From Haloferula luteola (lineage in GTDB: Bacteria; Verrucomicrobiota; Verrucomicrobiia; Verrucomicrobiales; Akkermansiaceae), in NCBI RefSeq assembly GCF_014201715.1, contig NZ_JACHFD010000004.1:186001-250000 (forward strand): a stretch of DNA of 64,000 nt, in the 5' to 3' direction. A program made the translations under genes and the position numbers. The notes under the pieces are model-generated. The model was not told where the DNA came from. It saw nothing but the letters and a program-made list of their open reading frames with translations, and did no database searches. Positions 18,676 to 27,700 of the stretch are shown here, one piece after another (position 1 is the stretch's first letter; the number at the start of each line of letters is the position of its first letter).

Positions 18676-19866
18676 TCAAAAGGTCTTCGCATCGATCACG
18701 TAGCGGTAGCGGGCTTGCTTGTTGAGCACTTTGGTCCAGGCGTCATTGATCTGATCCGCCTTGATGATTTCGATCTTCGGCAGCACTCGGTTGTCAGCGC
18801 AGTAGTGCACCACTTCCTGGGTCTCAGGCATGCCTCCGATGAGCGATGCATTGAAGTTCACGCGTGTTGTGGACAAGGCCAGGTTGCTCAAGGTCAGTTC
18901 AAAGCCAACCGGCATTCCGACCTGGGTGTAGAAGCCGAAAGGCTTTACCACCGATGCATAGGCGGCGACATCGTACTGCGCGGGAATGGTGGAGATCATG
19001 TAGTCGAGGCGGCCTTTGTAAGGCTTCAGTTTGGCCACGTCATCGACCACGACCACCTCCTTGGCTCCGAAGGATAAGATGTCGTCCTTTTTGTCTGGGG
19101 ACGTCGTAAAGGCATAGACCTCGGCCCCCTTGGAAACGGCCAGTTTGATGGCCATATGGCCCAGGCCGCCGATGCCGGCCACGCCAATCTTGTCGCCGAT
19201 CTTGAAATTGGCGTTCACCAGCGGGGAATACGTGGTGATCCCCGCACAAAGCAAGGGAGCGGCTTCCTCCAGAGAGATGTGGTCCGGAATGTGAACGGCA
19301 AAATGGTCCCTAACCACGATGTGGTTGGAGTAACCTCCCTGTGTGATTCCGGTCGGGGAGCTCTTGTCCGGCGTGCCATAGGTAAAGACCGTAGCTCCCT
19401 TGTCACAGAGGTGCTCTTCCCCGTGCATGCAGCTTCCACATTCCATGCAGCTATCCACCATGCAGCCTACTCCCGCGCGATCCCCCACCTTGAACTTAGT
19501 GACATTCTTTCCAACGGCCGTCACGATGCCGACGATCTCGTGCCCGGGCACCTGAGGATAGATCTGTGGGCCCCAGTCTCCCTTCATCGTGTGAATGTCG
19601 GAGTGGCAGATGCTGGCGTATTTGATCTCGATGAGAATGTCCTGCTCGCCGACAGGTCTGCGCTCGAACTCCCATGGACTGAGCTTGCCGGAGGTGTCGG
19701 TGGCTGCGTAGCCCCGGCATTTGATGGTGCCTGTGTTGAGTTTGCCTGAATCCACTTCCTGGCCAAAGAGCCGGCTTGCAGGGGCCGACGCCGCCAGCCC
19801 TGCTCCGGCAAGTGAGGTGAATTGCAGGAATCGGCGTCTGTCGAATGATTGATTGGAGGTGCTCAT
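18676..19866 (-). CDS. Tat-exported zinc-dependent alcohol dehydrogenase (cinnamyl-ADH/YahK type)
   Basis: 396 residues. A twin-arginine leader is present: FDRRRFLQFTSLAGAGLAAS, with an Ala-rich h-region and cleavage near residue 30. The body is a medium-chain dehydrogenase: catalytic zinc ligands Cys in ASICHSD and His in GHEIVG, the structural zinc cluster CMECGSCMHGEEHLC, and the cofactor motif GVAGIGGLGHMAIKLA. Export of an NAD(P)-dependent dehydrogenase is unusual because the periplasm lacks free cofactor; relatives with Tat leaders are known in databases and may carry cofactor through the Tat system. The likely reaction is aldehyde reduction. The next gene upstream is an SDR, 54 bp away. 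Confidence 0.88.
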   Translation of the reverse strand: MSTSNQSFDRRRFLQFTSLAGAGLAASAPASRLFGQEVDSGKLNTGTIKCRGYAATDTSGKLSPWEFERRPVGEQDILIEIKYASICHSDIHTMKGDWGPQIYPQVPGHEIVGIVTAVGKNVTKFKVGDRAGVGCMVDSCMECGSCMHGEEHLCDKGATVFTYGTPDKSSPTGITQGGYSNHIVVRDHFAVHIPDHISLEEAAPLLCAGITTYSPLVNANFKIGDKIGVAGIGGLGHMAIKLAVSKGAEVYAFTTSPDKKDDILSFGAKEVVVVDDVAKLKPYKGRLDYMISTIPAQYDVAAYASVVKPFGFYTQVGMPVGFELTLSNLALSTTRVNFNASLIGGMPETQEVVHYCADNRVLPKIEIIKADQINDAWTKVLNKQARYRYVIDAKTF

Positions 19867-19920
19867 GGTAGTTCGATTCGATGTTGTGGATTCTGAAGAG
19901 AGTGATCGCGGGCGGCAGCG

Positions 19921-20652
19921 TCAGGTCCATTTCACGCCCGTTACCGTGGCCAGCGCATCGAGCAGCCGTTCCTGGAAATCCTCGTCGTAGACGTGGGCGC
20001 TGGGTTCGGAGCGCCTTTGGTGATGCCAATACCCGCCGCTGGTGAGTGCCTCCGGGTCGTTGCTGATGGCCAGCCATTCCTGGGTCAGGTGGCCCAGCCG
20101 GAGATCATCCGGAGCTTCCGCGCCTCCCATCTTGGTGGGAACCCATCCGGGATCGACGGAGTTGCTGAGCAAGTCCGGCCAGAGCCGGGCAGCGGTCATC
20201 GCAAGGGTGGTAACGAAAAGCTTGCTGTCCGAGTATGAGCCTGAGGTGATGCATCCGCTCCAGTCGATCCCATCAAGCTTCGGAGTCCCGCCAGCATGCA
20301 TGCTGCTGCTTAGATAGATGAGTCGTTTGGGGCGCTCGATCAGTGCTGTGAGCACGTAGGGAGCGACACTGTTGATCGGCAGGACAGGAGGGCCTGAGGA
20401 AACGCCCGCATTGTGGATCACCACGTCCATGCGACCGATCTCATTCACTTGTCTTGCGAGGTCCTTCGTTTGATCCAGATTCGAAAGGTCTCCAATGGTT
20501 GCAACGGCGCCTTTGTCCATCAGGTCGTTCAAGGTTTCGAGTCGGGCCTTCGAGCGGACATGCATCACCACCTTGTGCCCGCCAGCGACCAGCGTTTTAG
20601 CCGCGGCGAGGCCTAGACCGTCGGAGGATCCGGTGATGAATATTCTCTTCAT
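19921..20652 (-). CDS. short-chain dehydrogenase/reductase
   Basis: 243 residues. MKRIFITGSSDGLGLAAAKTL carries the cofactor motif, VIHNAGVSSG the central NAG, YLSSSMHAG the catalytic serine, and SGSYSDSKLFVTTLA the YxxxK pair. This short, loosely conserved SDR type is usually annotated as retinol-dehydrogenase-like. The start at 20652 was chosen because it puts the Rossmann motif at the N-terminus; the frame stays open upstream to 20838 but that part looks like AraC-side spacer. It is in line with the alcohol dehydrogenase and probably shares its transcript. Confidence 0.85.
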   Translation of the reverse strand: MKRIFITGSSDGLGLAAAKTLVAGGHKVVMHVRSKARLETLNDLMDKGAVATIGDLSNLDQTKDLARQVNEIGRMDVVIHNAGVSSGPPVLPINSVAPYVLTALIERPKRLIYLSSSMHAGGTPKLDGIDWSGCITSGSYSDSKLFVTTLAMTAARLWPDLLSNSVDPGWVPTKMGGAEAPDDLRLGHLTQEWLAISNDPEALTSGGYWHHQRRSEPSAHVYDEDFQERLLDALATVTGVKWT

Positions 20653-20878
20653 CGTTTGAGTGCTCGTGGCTTGAGCCGCTTGAACAGATGCCGCACCGAA
20701 AGGCGAGTCACCTCCGGCGATCGATGCGCTGGCGGGCTCCATCATGATTCGACGATGAGGAGTTGACGTGCTGAGCAAGGAGTCAGCGGGATCGGATTTG
20801 GGCTTCGAAGCAGCAGTATGATTTTCACCACGCGCCATCCATAGACCCGTCGAGATCGGCTTTCTCCCGTGAATCTGC

Positions 20879-21832
20879 TCAGGCTATCGAAATTCTGCTG
20901 AAATCTTCCGTGGGCAGGTCTTCAATGGTCCTTTCCCGGTATTCGCTTGGAGTAATCCCTGTTTCCTTCCGGAACACATGAGCGAAGTGGCTCGGGTTAC
21001 CGTATCCGACATCCGATCCGATCTCGATGATCGGTTTATGGGTCTCGCGCAATAATTCCTGCGCCTTCGCCACCCGCTGGCGAATGAAGTAATGTGAAGG
21101 AGAGAACCCAGTGTTCCTTTTGAACAAGCGGGAGAAGTGTGCTTCGCTCATTTGGACCGCCTCGGCCAGTTTGCCAACGTGAATACCTTCTTCAATCGAT
21201 GCGTCCATCAATTTCAACACCCGGAGAAGATGAAAGGCGGGAAGAGCCGGGGAACGATGAGGAGTCCGGGTTTCATCATCGCGATAGGTCCTGACAAGGT
21301 AGGTTGCCAGGCTTTGGGCGATCCCTTGGACGAAGGAGATGCTTGCGGTCTTTTGTTCGGAAACCTCCCGACGCAGCATCTCCAGAAATGAAATGATGGT
21401 GGGATCGCGGAAGGCATTGATTTCCTTGAGTCGGGGAATTTTTGCAGAGGGTCCATCAAGCTCCTGTGCCGCGCGGGCGAAGAATGGCAAGCCAAGGGTC
21501 ACGTGCATCACCACCAGCGGGTCTTTGCCGAGGGCTTTCCATTTCAGTTCATAGGGCTCAGGAGAGGTGGACAGAAATAATACCCCTGGCTCGGACTCAT
21601 GCGTGTTCCAGTTTCCGTCCAAATCCCTGTCCGAGCACAGAACGTGACCGGACATTTGCCAGATCAGTTGCGGCTCGGCCACTGCTGGAATGAGAGTCGG
21701 TCTTTCATCCAGATTCCTATCATGAATTTCCACGAGAATATCCTTCCATGCCGCTCCTTCGCCCAAATAGAGCAGCCTCCCAGGGAGGAACTTGCGTTGC
21801 TTCTTGGCGGAGGTGCGCAATGGGATTTCCAT
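20879..21832 (-). CDS. AraC-family transcriptional regulator
   Basis: 317 residues. An N-terminal cupin-like effector domain (about 1-190; LVEIHDRNL, LFLSTSPEPYELKW) is followed by two helix-turn-helix motifs: VGKLAEAVQMSEAHFSRLFKRNTGFSPSHYF and IGSDVGYGNPSHFAHVFRKETGITPSEYR. The ATG at 21832 gives a better N-terminus than one at 21898. It precedes the SDR and alcohol dehydrogenase genes in the same direction and is their likely activator. The inducer is unknown. Confidence 0.88.
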   Translation of the reverse strand: MEIPLRTSAKKQRKFLPGRLLYLGEGAAWKDILVEIHDRNLDERPTLIPAVAEPQLIWQMSGHVLCSDRDLDGNWNTHESEPGVLFLSTSPEPYELKWKALGKDPLVVMHVTLGLPFFARAAQELDGPSAKIPRLKEINAFRDPTIISFLEMLRREVSEQKTASISFVQGIAQSLATYLVRTYRDDETRTPHRSPALPAFHLLRVLKLMDASIEEGIHVGKLAEAVQMSEAHFSRLFKRNTGFSPSHYFIRQRVAKAQELLRETHKPIIEIGSDVGYGNPSHFAHVFRKETGITPSEYRERTIEDLPTEDFSRISIA

Positions 21833-22149
21833 CACGATTACGGTAGCGAATTTGTTTGTCTCGGCAAGGCTCCTCAAAGGCGAGAAGGTGAGCGGCAATC
21901 AAGCGGGATTCCGGCAAGAACTCCGTGAGAGTGCGACCCGGACCATGCGATGCGGGAGGATGGTGAGCTCGAACTGCATGGGCAATCTGATCTTGATAGG
22001 TGGTGCCGCTGCGACAGACCTTGGAAGATTCCACACGAAATTCACACGAATGGACTGCGTAATCTGCAAGACTTTGCGGGACTGGATGGAAGACACCCAC
22101 GCAAAGATGCCCATGACAGCACAAAAGGATGATGGAAAGCCGGGGTCTG
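21833..22149. other. gene-free right end of the island
   Basis: About 320 bp between the AraC start and the right GACCA copy. No convincing protein or RNA gene is visible. TTCACACGAAT at 22041-22051 also occurs in the same orientation near the left end (9447-9457 in TTTTCACACGAATCC), which could be a vestige of element ends or chance. The AraC promoter should lie near 21840-21950. Confidence 0.5.
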
Positions 22150-22677
22150 GACCAGACCGAGGCCCTGACCAGTTTGTTCTGGAGCATCCGGCTGGATCAG
22201 GACGCGCGATGGCGTGCCGAGCCTCTGGATGTCTGGAAAGCCCGCATCGTATCGTTGGTTCCCCAAGCTGAGGGATGGCTGCAGCAGATCGAGACGGGCG
22301 ATCAGATCCTCACCGCGCGCTACGGCGATGTCCGGCAGTGGTCCTGGCACAAGGAAGGACTGGTCTTGCTGGGGGATGCCGCCCATGCCATGAGCCCGCA
22401 GCTCGGGCAAGGTGTGAACCTTGCGCTGCGCGACGCATCGACCCTCGCCCAGTGTCTGGAACGCTATCCAATGTCCGAGGCACTGGCTCGTTACTCGGCC
22501 GCTCGACGCCTCCAGCTCACCTACTATTCGTGGGCAACGCGGGGGCTGACGCCGCTTTTCCAATCGGATTTCGATGGATTGGCCCTCCCGCGGCGATGGG
22601 TTTTTCGCACCCTCCAGCACCTGCCCCCCGCCCGCTGGGCGATGACTCGAACCATGGCAGGATGGGTGGGCCGCTAG
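22129..22677 (+). pseudogene. FAD-dependent monooxygenase, C-terminal part (interrupted)
   Basis: True homologous sequence begins at 22150 (DQTEALTSLFWSIRLDQ); the ATG at 22129 is fortuitous. The second FAD motif LVLLGDAAHAMSPQLGQG is intact, followed by NLALRDASTLAQCLERYP, exactly as in the PHBH family. With the fragment ending at 9372 it makes a complete enzyme of about 386 residues. Separated by the island it cannot bind FAD properly on its own. No second decay (frameshift or stop) is seen in either half, so the insertion is probably recent. Confidence 0.9.
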
Positions 22678-22741
22678 GGAAAGCGAGGTCCGGCGATCAA
22701 GTCCCAAATCCCCGGCGACCCTGTTTCGGATGGGTGCAAAA

Positions 22742-22769
22742 GTGTGAAGAAAAAAAAAGTTCTTCATAC
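22742..22769. promoter_or_regulatory. NikR-type operator (GTGTGA-N16-TCATAC)
   Basis: The bases GTGTGA (22742-22747) and TCATAC (22764-22769) are separated by exactly 16 bp. The E. coli NikR box is GTATGA-N16-TCATAC, so only one base differs. The symmetry extends to 11-bp arms, 22741-22751 and 22760-22770, with 10 of 11 positions paired, around an A-rich centre. It lies 32 bp upstream of the NikR-like start codon and just downstream of the broken monooxygenase, so it should control the regulator and the carboxylase operon. Confidence 0.8.
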
Positions 22770-22800
22770 TGGCCCTGGCCCTGCTTATGGATCGGCGGCG

Positions 22801-23262
22801 ATGGCGAACGACGATTCCAATGAAGGAGTGAAGCGGGTGACGGTTTCGATGCCGGAGGAAACTTACCAGTTTCTCGACCGCTTGGTGGCGGCCCGTGGAT
22901 TCGACAGCCGTTCTCAGGCAGTGGCGGAAATGATCCACCAACATGCCGCCCAACACCTCAGTCGCATTGGAACGGAGGTGATGGCTGGGACGTTGACTCT
23001 GGTTTACGACGAATCGAAAAGCACCTTGCTGCGCGATCTATCCCGCATTTTCCGCGAACACATCGCAGAAGTCATTTCCTCACAACATGTCCTGTTGGAG
23101 GACGACCACGTGCTTGAGGTGATCCTGATGCAGGGGCCTGCGAAAACCTTGCGCGATATCGCCAACAAGCTGGTCACCTGCAAAGGCGTCAAGACCGCCC
23201 AACTCACTCTCACCCCGCACTTGATTCCGCCGCTTCACGCGAAGCGCATGGCGGAAGGATGA
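22801..23262 (+). CDS. NikR-like ribbon-helix-helix regulator with altered metal site
   Basis: 153 residues. The N-terminal RHH domain is KRVTVSMPEETYQFLDRLVAARGFDSRSQAVAEMI (about 11-45) and the C-terminal ACT-like domain starts at GTLTLVYDE, as in NikR. Aligned by hand with E. coli NikR, H87 is kept (H96), but H89 is L98, C95 is V104 and H76 is R85; H87 and H103 lie nearby. The high-affinity nickel site is therefore probably lost or rebuilt, although the operator (22742-22769) is almost canonical. ATG 22801 is preferred because an upstream in-frame start at 22744 falls inside the operator. It heads the carboxylase operon and is separated from the next gene by 9 bp. Confidence 0.85.
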   Translation: MANDDSNEGVKRVTVSMPEETYQFLDRLVAARGFDSRSQAVAEMIHQHAAQHLSRIGTEVMAGTLTLVYDESKSTLLRDLSRIFREHIAEVISSQHVLLEDDHVLEVILMQGPAKTLRDIANKLVTCKGVKTAQLTLTPHLIPPLHAKRMAEG

Positions 23263-23271
23263 TTGGAGCCC

Positions 23272-23988
23272 ATGAAAACACTTCTCGAACGAACGCTCGA
23301 AGGCGCCGGAATGTGGTCGGCCGTCCTGTCCCGTGGAAAACGGCTTCGCCTCACCGATTTGGAAGGCGGGGCCAATGTCGGGATGCTTCTCTACAATGCC
23401 CTTGAGCGCCAGGAGCGCTACAACATGCCTGATACCTTGAAGGGGCAGCACATCTTCTACCTGCGCGCTCCCTACTGTCTGCACTCGGACATGGGACGTT
23501 TGATCGCATCGATCGTCGACGACCGCGTGGGTTGGCATGATACGGTGTGCGGCCATTCGGATGCGGCCCTCGTCGAATCGAAGTACGGCGAATGTCGTTA
23601 TCAGGAGGCGAGAAATGATTGGTACCGCAATGCGCGGGAAGCTTTTCTCATCGAATTGTCGAAATGGGGTCTCGGGAAAAAGGACCTGGTGCCGAATCTC
23701 AATTGGTTCAGTAAGGTGGTCAGTGATGATGCCGGCCGCCTCACTTTTGTTCCCGGTCACACTCAGGCCGGAGACTCGGTGGAGCTGCGATTCGAACTGG
23801 ATACGTTGGTCGTGTTGAATACCTGCCAGCATCCGCTGGATCCGGATCCCGAGTATCATCCCCGCAAGGTGAAGTTGGAGGTGCTGGAAGGGGAGACCCC
23901 GGCTCTCGATGACGCCAGTTTGCAGATCCGGCCGGAGAACCTGCGGGCCTGGGAGAACAATGAAACCTATCACACTCTCCGTTTCTGA
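23272..23988 (+). CDS. urea-carboxylase-associated protein 1, DUF1989 (carboxyguanidine deiminase subunit)
   Basis: 238 residues of the DUF1989/UAAP family. Features are [25 protein letters not shown] at the start, [14 protein letters not shown], and [12 protein letters not shown] near the end. In guanidine-degrading bacteria the two DUF1989 proteins form the CgdAB enzyme that hydrolyses carboxyguanidine to allophanate, between guanidine carboxylase and allophanate hydrolase (established for the family). The ATG at 23272 is preceded by TTGGAG. It overlaps the next start by one base, indicating coupled translation of the heterodimer. Which subunit it is was not decided here. Confidence 0.88.
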   Translation: MKTLLERTLEGAGMWSAVLSRGKRLRLTDLEGGANVGMLLYNALERQERYNMPDTLKGQHIFYLRAPYCLHSDMGRLIASIVDDRVGWHDTVCGHSDAALVESKYGECRYQEARNDWYRNAREAFLIELSKWGLGKKDLVPNLNWFSKVVSDDAGRLTFVPGHTQAGDSVELRFELDTLVVLNTCQHPLDPDPEYHPRKVKLEVLEGETPALDDASLQIRPENLRAWENNETYHTLRF

Positions 23989-24620
23989 TGAAGACGAGCC
24001 CTCTTGATCCTGCCACGGCGGTTTATCGAAAAGTCATTCCTGCTGGAGATTGGTGGACGCATGAAATCAAAGCAGGCCAAACGTTGCGCATCCTTGATCT
24101 CGAAGGGAATCAGGCAGCGGATACGCTCTTTTACAATGCGGCTGATCCGACGGATCGCTACAGCGCCGACCGGACCATCCAGGCCCAGCAGGCCCTTTAC
24201 CTTACGACCGGAACGCAGTTGATGAGCACCGAGGGCAGGGTCCTGTTGGAGATCACCGCCGACACCTGCGGGCGTCACGACACTCTCGGAGGGGCTTGTT
24301 CGCGGGAGTCAAATACCATGCGCTATGCTCACGACAAGGAGTGCATGCACGCCTGTCGGGATAGCTTCATCCGTGGGGCCCAGGAATGGCGGGATGGGCT
24401 GACTCAGCGCGACATCACCTGCAACATCAACTTTTTCATGAACGTGCCGGTCACCCCGGACGGTCAGTTGAGCTTTGCGGACGGCATTTCCGCTCCCGGA
24501 CGGTACGTCGAAATGAATGCCGCTATGGATGTCGTGTGCCTCCTTTCAAACTGCCCGCAGTTGAACAATCCTTGCAACGGTTGGAATCCGACACCGGTGG
24601 AAGTTCTCATTTTCGATTGA
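23988..24620 (+). CDS. urea-carboxylase-associated protein 2, DUF1989 (carboxyguanidine deiminase subunit)
   Basis: 210 residues. The DUF1989 pattern is clear: [41 protein letters not shown] (Cys, His and Asn of the likely metal/active region), [11 protein letters not shown] and [20 protein letters not shown]. Its ATG lies within the previous stop (TGATG). Presence of both DUF1989 genes next to the carboxylase argues that the carboxylase here acts on guanidine rather than only on urea, since urea itself needs no deiminase. That substrate assignment is inference. Confidence 0.88.
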   Translation: MKTSPLDPATAVYRKVIPAGDWWTHEIKAGQTLRILDLEGNQAADTLFYNAADPTDRYSADRTIQAQQALYLTTGTQLMSTEGRVLLEITADTCGRHDTLGGACSRESNTMRYAHDKECMHACRDSFIRGAQEWRDGLTQRDITCNINFFMNVPVTPDGQLSFADGISAPGRYVEMNAAMDVVCLLSNCPQLNNPCNGWNPTPVEVLIFD

Positions 24621-24711
24621 GAGCTTCTTCCTGCCGTCCGACCCCATCGGAATCGGCCTCCTGATATCCGAATCCGCTTCCTGAAATCACCCGCTTCCCG
24701 CGCGCAGCGCC

Positions 24712-27700
24712 ATGTCATCACCATTGTTTCCAGCTTCCCGACCCTCGAAGATCCTCATCGCCAATCGCGGGGAGATTGCCGCGAGGGCGATCCGCACGAT
24801 CCATGCGTTGGGGATGAAAGCCATCGCCGTGTATTCGGATCCGGACATGGCTTCACCGCATGTGGATCTTGCGGACGAATCCCATCGCCTGGGCCCGGGT
24901 CCGGTATCTGAGAGCTATTTGCGCAAAGAGCGCCTGATCGAAATCGCGGGCGAGACGGGAGCGGCGGCGGTTTTTCCCGGGTACGGATTGCTCAGTGAGA
25001 ACACCGAATTTGCCCGGATGTGTGAGGACGCCGGGGTGAAATGGTTGGGCCCGACGCCGGAGCAGATCATTGCCTTTGGGTTGAAGCACGAAGCACGGAG
25101 GCTTGCGGGGGAGGCGGGCGTGCCCTTGGTCCCGGGAACCGACCTCCTTGCCGATGCCGCTGCTGCGCTCGCCGCCGCGGAGGAAATCGGTTATCCGGTG
25201 ATGCTCAAGAGCACGGCGGGTGGCGGGGGTATTGGGATGAAAGTTTGCCGAGATGCCGCCGAATTGCGCCGTGAGTTTGAAAGCGTGGTGCGGCTGAGTG
25301 AGCGGAGCTTCGGCTCGGGTGGGGTGTTTCTCGAGCGGTTCATCGAACGGGGACGGCACATCGAAGTGCAGATCTTCGGCGATGGCAAAGGCCGGGTGCT
25401 GGGCTTCTGCGAGCGGGATTGTTCGGTGCAGCGGCGCAATCAGAAAGTCTTCGAGGAAACCCCGGCGCCGGGGTTGAGCGAGGCCACTCGTGTGGCCTTG
25501 CGCACGGCGGCCATCCAGCTCGGGGAGAGTGTTCACTATCGATCTGCCGGGACCGTCGAATTCATTTACGATGCCGACCGGGGTGACTTCTTCTTTCTTG
25601 AGGTCAACACCCGCTTGCAGGTGGAGCATGGCATCACTGAGTTGGTGCATGGACTGGATCTGGTCGAATGGATGCTGCGACTGGCCCTCGATCCGGATTG
25701 GACCATGCCCGAGGAGGTGCCGCCCGCCTCGGGAAATGCGATCCAGGCCCGACTCTATGCCGAAGACCCTCACAAGGATTTCCTGCCAAGTGCGGGGTTG
25801 CTCACTGAAGCGACGTTTCCGAGCGATGCACGTTGCGATGGATGGGTAAGTCCGGGAACCGAAATCAGCCCCTTTTATGATCCGCTGCTGAGCAAGGTGA
25901 TGGTCCACGCCGAGGATCGTCAGAGGGCAGTCCAGAAACTCGCGGATGCCCTTGATGCCACCCGTATTTCAGGGATCGAGACCAACCTCCGCTATTTGCG
26001 TGGGGTGGTCCGGTGGGAGGCCTTTGTGCAGGGCGGTGTTGCCATGCGCGACATGGCTTCGTTCGTTTACCAGCCCCGAACCATGGATGTGCAATCGCCA
26101 GGTACGATGACCACCGTTCAGGATTTCCCCGGGAGGGTGGGCTACTGGGAGGTAGGGGTTCCCCCCTGTGGGCCCTTTGATTCGCTGTCGTTCCGCCGCG
26201 CGAATCGCCTGGTCGGCAACCCCGATGGCACCCCGGGCTTGGAGATCACGATGACCGGGCCCACGCTTCGATTCAATGCTCCCTGTCGGGTGGCGGTGAG
26301 CGGTGCCGAGGCGAAGGTCACCCGCAATGGTGATCGGGTCGAAGAGGTGTTCGAAGTCGTGGCCGGAGATGTGGTACGGGTCGGGCGTATTGAGGGCGCC
26401 GGCATGCGTGCGTATTTGGCGGTGGCCGGGGGATTGGAGTCTCCGAGCTATCTTGGAAGCGCTTCCACTTTCACCCTAGGGCGCTTTGGTGGGCCCTTTG
26501 GCCGTGCGCTTCTTCCGGGCGATGTGCTCGGAATCGGCGGTGATGGAGGCCACTCCACGCCTTGGCCGGATGCCGAACGTGGCGCCGGGGGTGGGGTGCC
26601 GATCCCTCACGAATGGCAGATTGGCGTTCTGTATGGCCCTCATGGTGCCCCCGATTTTTTCACGCCGGATGACATCGAGACCTTTTTCAGCACCCGCTGG
26701 GAGGTGCACTACAATTCCGCCCGCACGGGAGTGCGATTGATCGGTCCGAAGCCGAAGTGGGCGCGCAAGGATGGCGGTGAGGCAGGCCTTCATCCCTCCA
26801 ATCTCCATGACAATGCCTACGCCATCGGCGCTGTCGATTTCACGGGAGATATGCCGGTGATTCTCGGACCTGATGGGCCCAGTCTCGGCGGATTTGTCTG
26901 TCCCTGCGTGGTGGTCGATGCCGAATTGTGGAAGCTCGGACAGCTGCGACCCGGCGACCGGATCACCTTCGTTCCTGTCGATGAAGCTTGGGCTTCGCGA
27001 CAATCTGAGGTGGTCGACGCGTTCCTCCAGGGAGCGGTCGGAGCCGACGCTTTGGTTTCCCCGATCCAGGCGGGCACGGGAGAAGATGCCCGATCCGGGA
27101 GCCTGGGTTCGCCGATCCTCGCCGAATGGGGGGAGGGGGACGAGGCCGTGGTGATGCGCCGTGCCGGCGACCGCTATTTGCTGATCGAGTTCGGTCCCCA
27201 TCACCTCGATCTCAAGCTGCGCTTCAAAGTGCACGTGGTCTATGAATGGCTGAAGGAAAAGAACCTAGCGGGGGTCGTTGACCTTACGCCGGGCATCCGC
27301 TCGTTGCAGGTGCACTATGATCCTCAGACGATCGGTCGGGAGACCTTGGGAAGCCTGCTCCGGGAGGGCATCCTCGCGTTGCCGCCCCTTGAGGAGATTG
27401 AGGTTCCCACGCGGATCGTTCACCTCCCTCTGAGCTGGGATGACCCGAGCACCCGGGAAGCCATTCAAAAGTACATGCAGAGTGTGCGGCCGGATGCGCC
27501 CTGGTGTCCGAGCAATCTTGAGTTCATTCGCCGAATCAATGGTCTGGAATCGATCGACGAGGTGTATCGTATTTTCTTCGATGCGTCGTATCTGGTGATG
27601 GGTCTGGGAGACGTCTACCTTGGGGCGCCCGTGGCCACGCCGCTGGATCCCCGGCATCGCATGGTGACGACGAAATACAACCCGGCTCGGACCTGGACGC

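Larger units (their letters stand above)
9373..22154. mobile_element. 12.8 kb accessory island inserted in the FAD monooxygenase gene
   Basis: The pentamer GACCA occurs at 9368-9372 and 22150-22154, exactly in the same codon phase. Deleting 9373-22154 joins GKTD to QTEALTS and gives one open monooxygenase of about 386 residues, the normal family length. The island carries mostly redox enzymes (four short-chain or NmrA-type reductases, an alcohol dehydrogenase, an epimerase), regulators (TetR, AraC), a GNAT, DoxX, a Rieske protein and two transposase remnants. No integrase is visible and the ends show no clear terminal inverted repeats. The left end has a small palindrome, ATTCAG/CTGAAT, at 9376-9394. 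The 5-bp repeat looks like a target-site duplication, but the mechanism is unknown. Confidence 0.75.

Noticed and set aside
9445..22051. TTCACACGAAT near both island ends as an attachment-site pair
   Set aside because: Only 11 bp shared, offset unequally from the ends, and not at the in-frame excision points.
22678..22800. Guanidine (ykkC) riboswitch ahead of the carboxylase operon
   Set aside because: The 120 bp contain no ykkC core; the clear element is a NikR-type palindrome.
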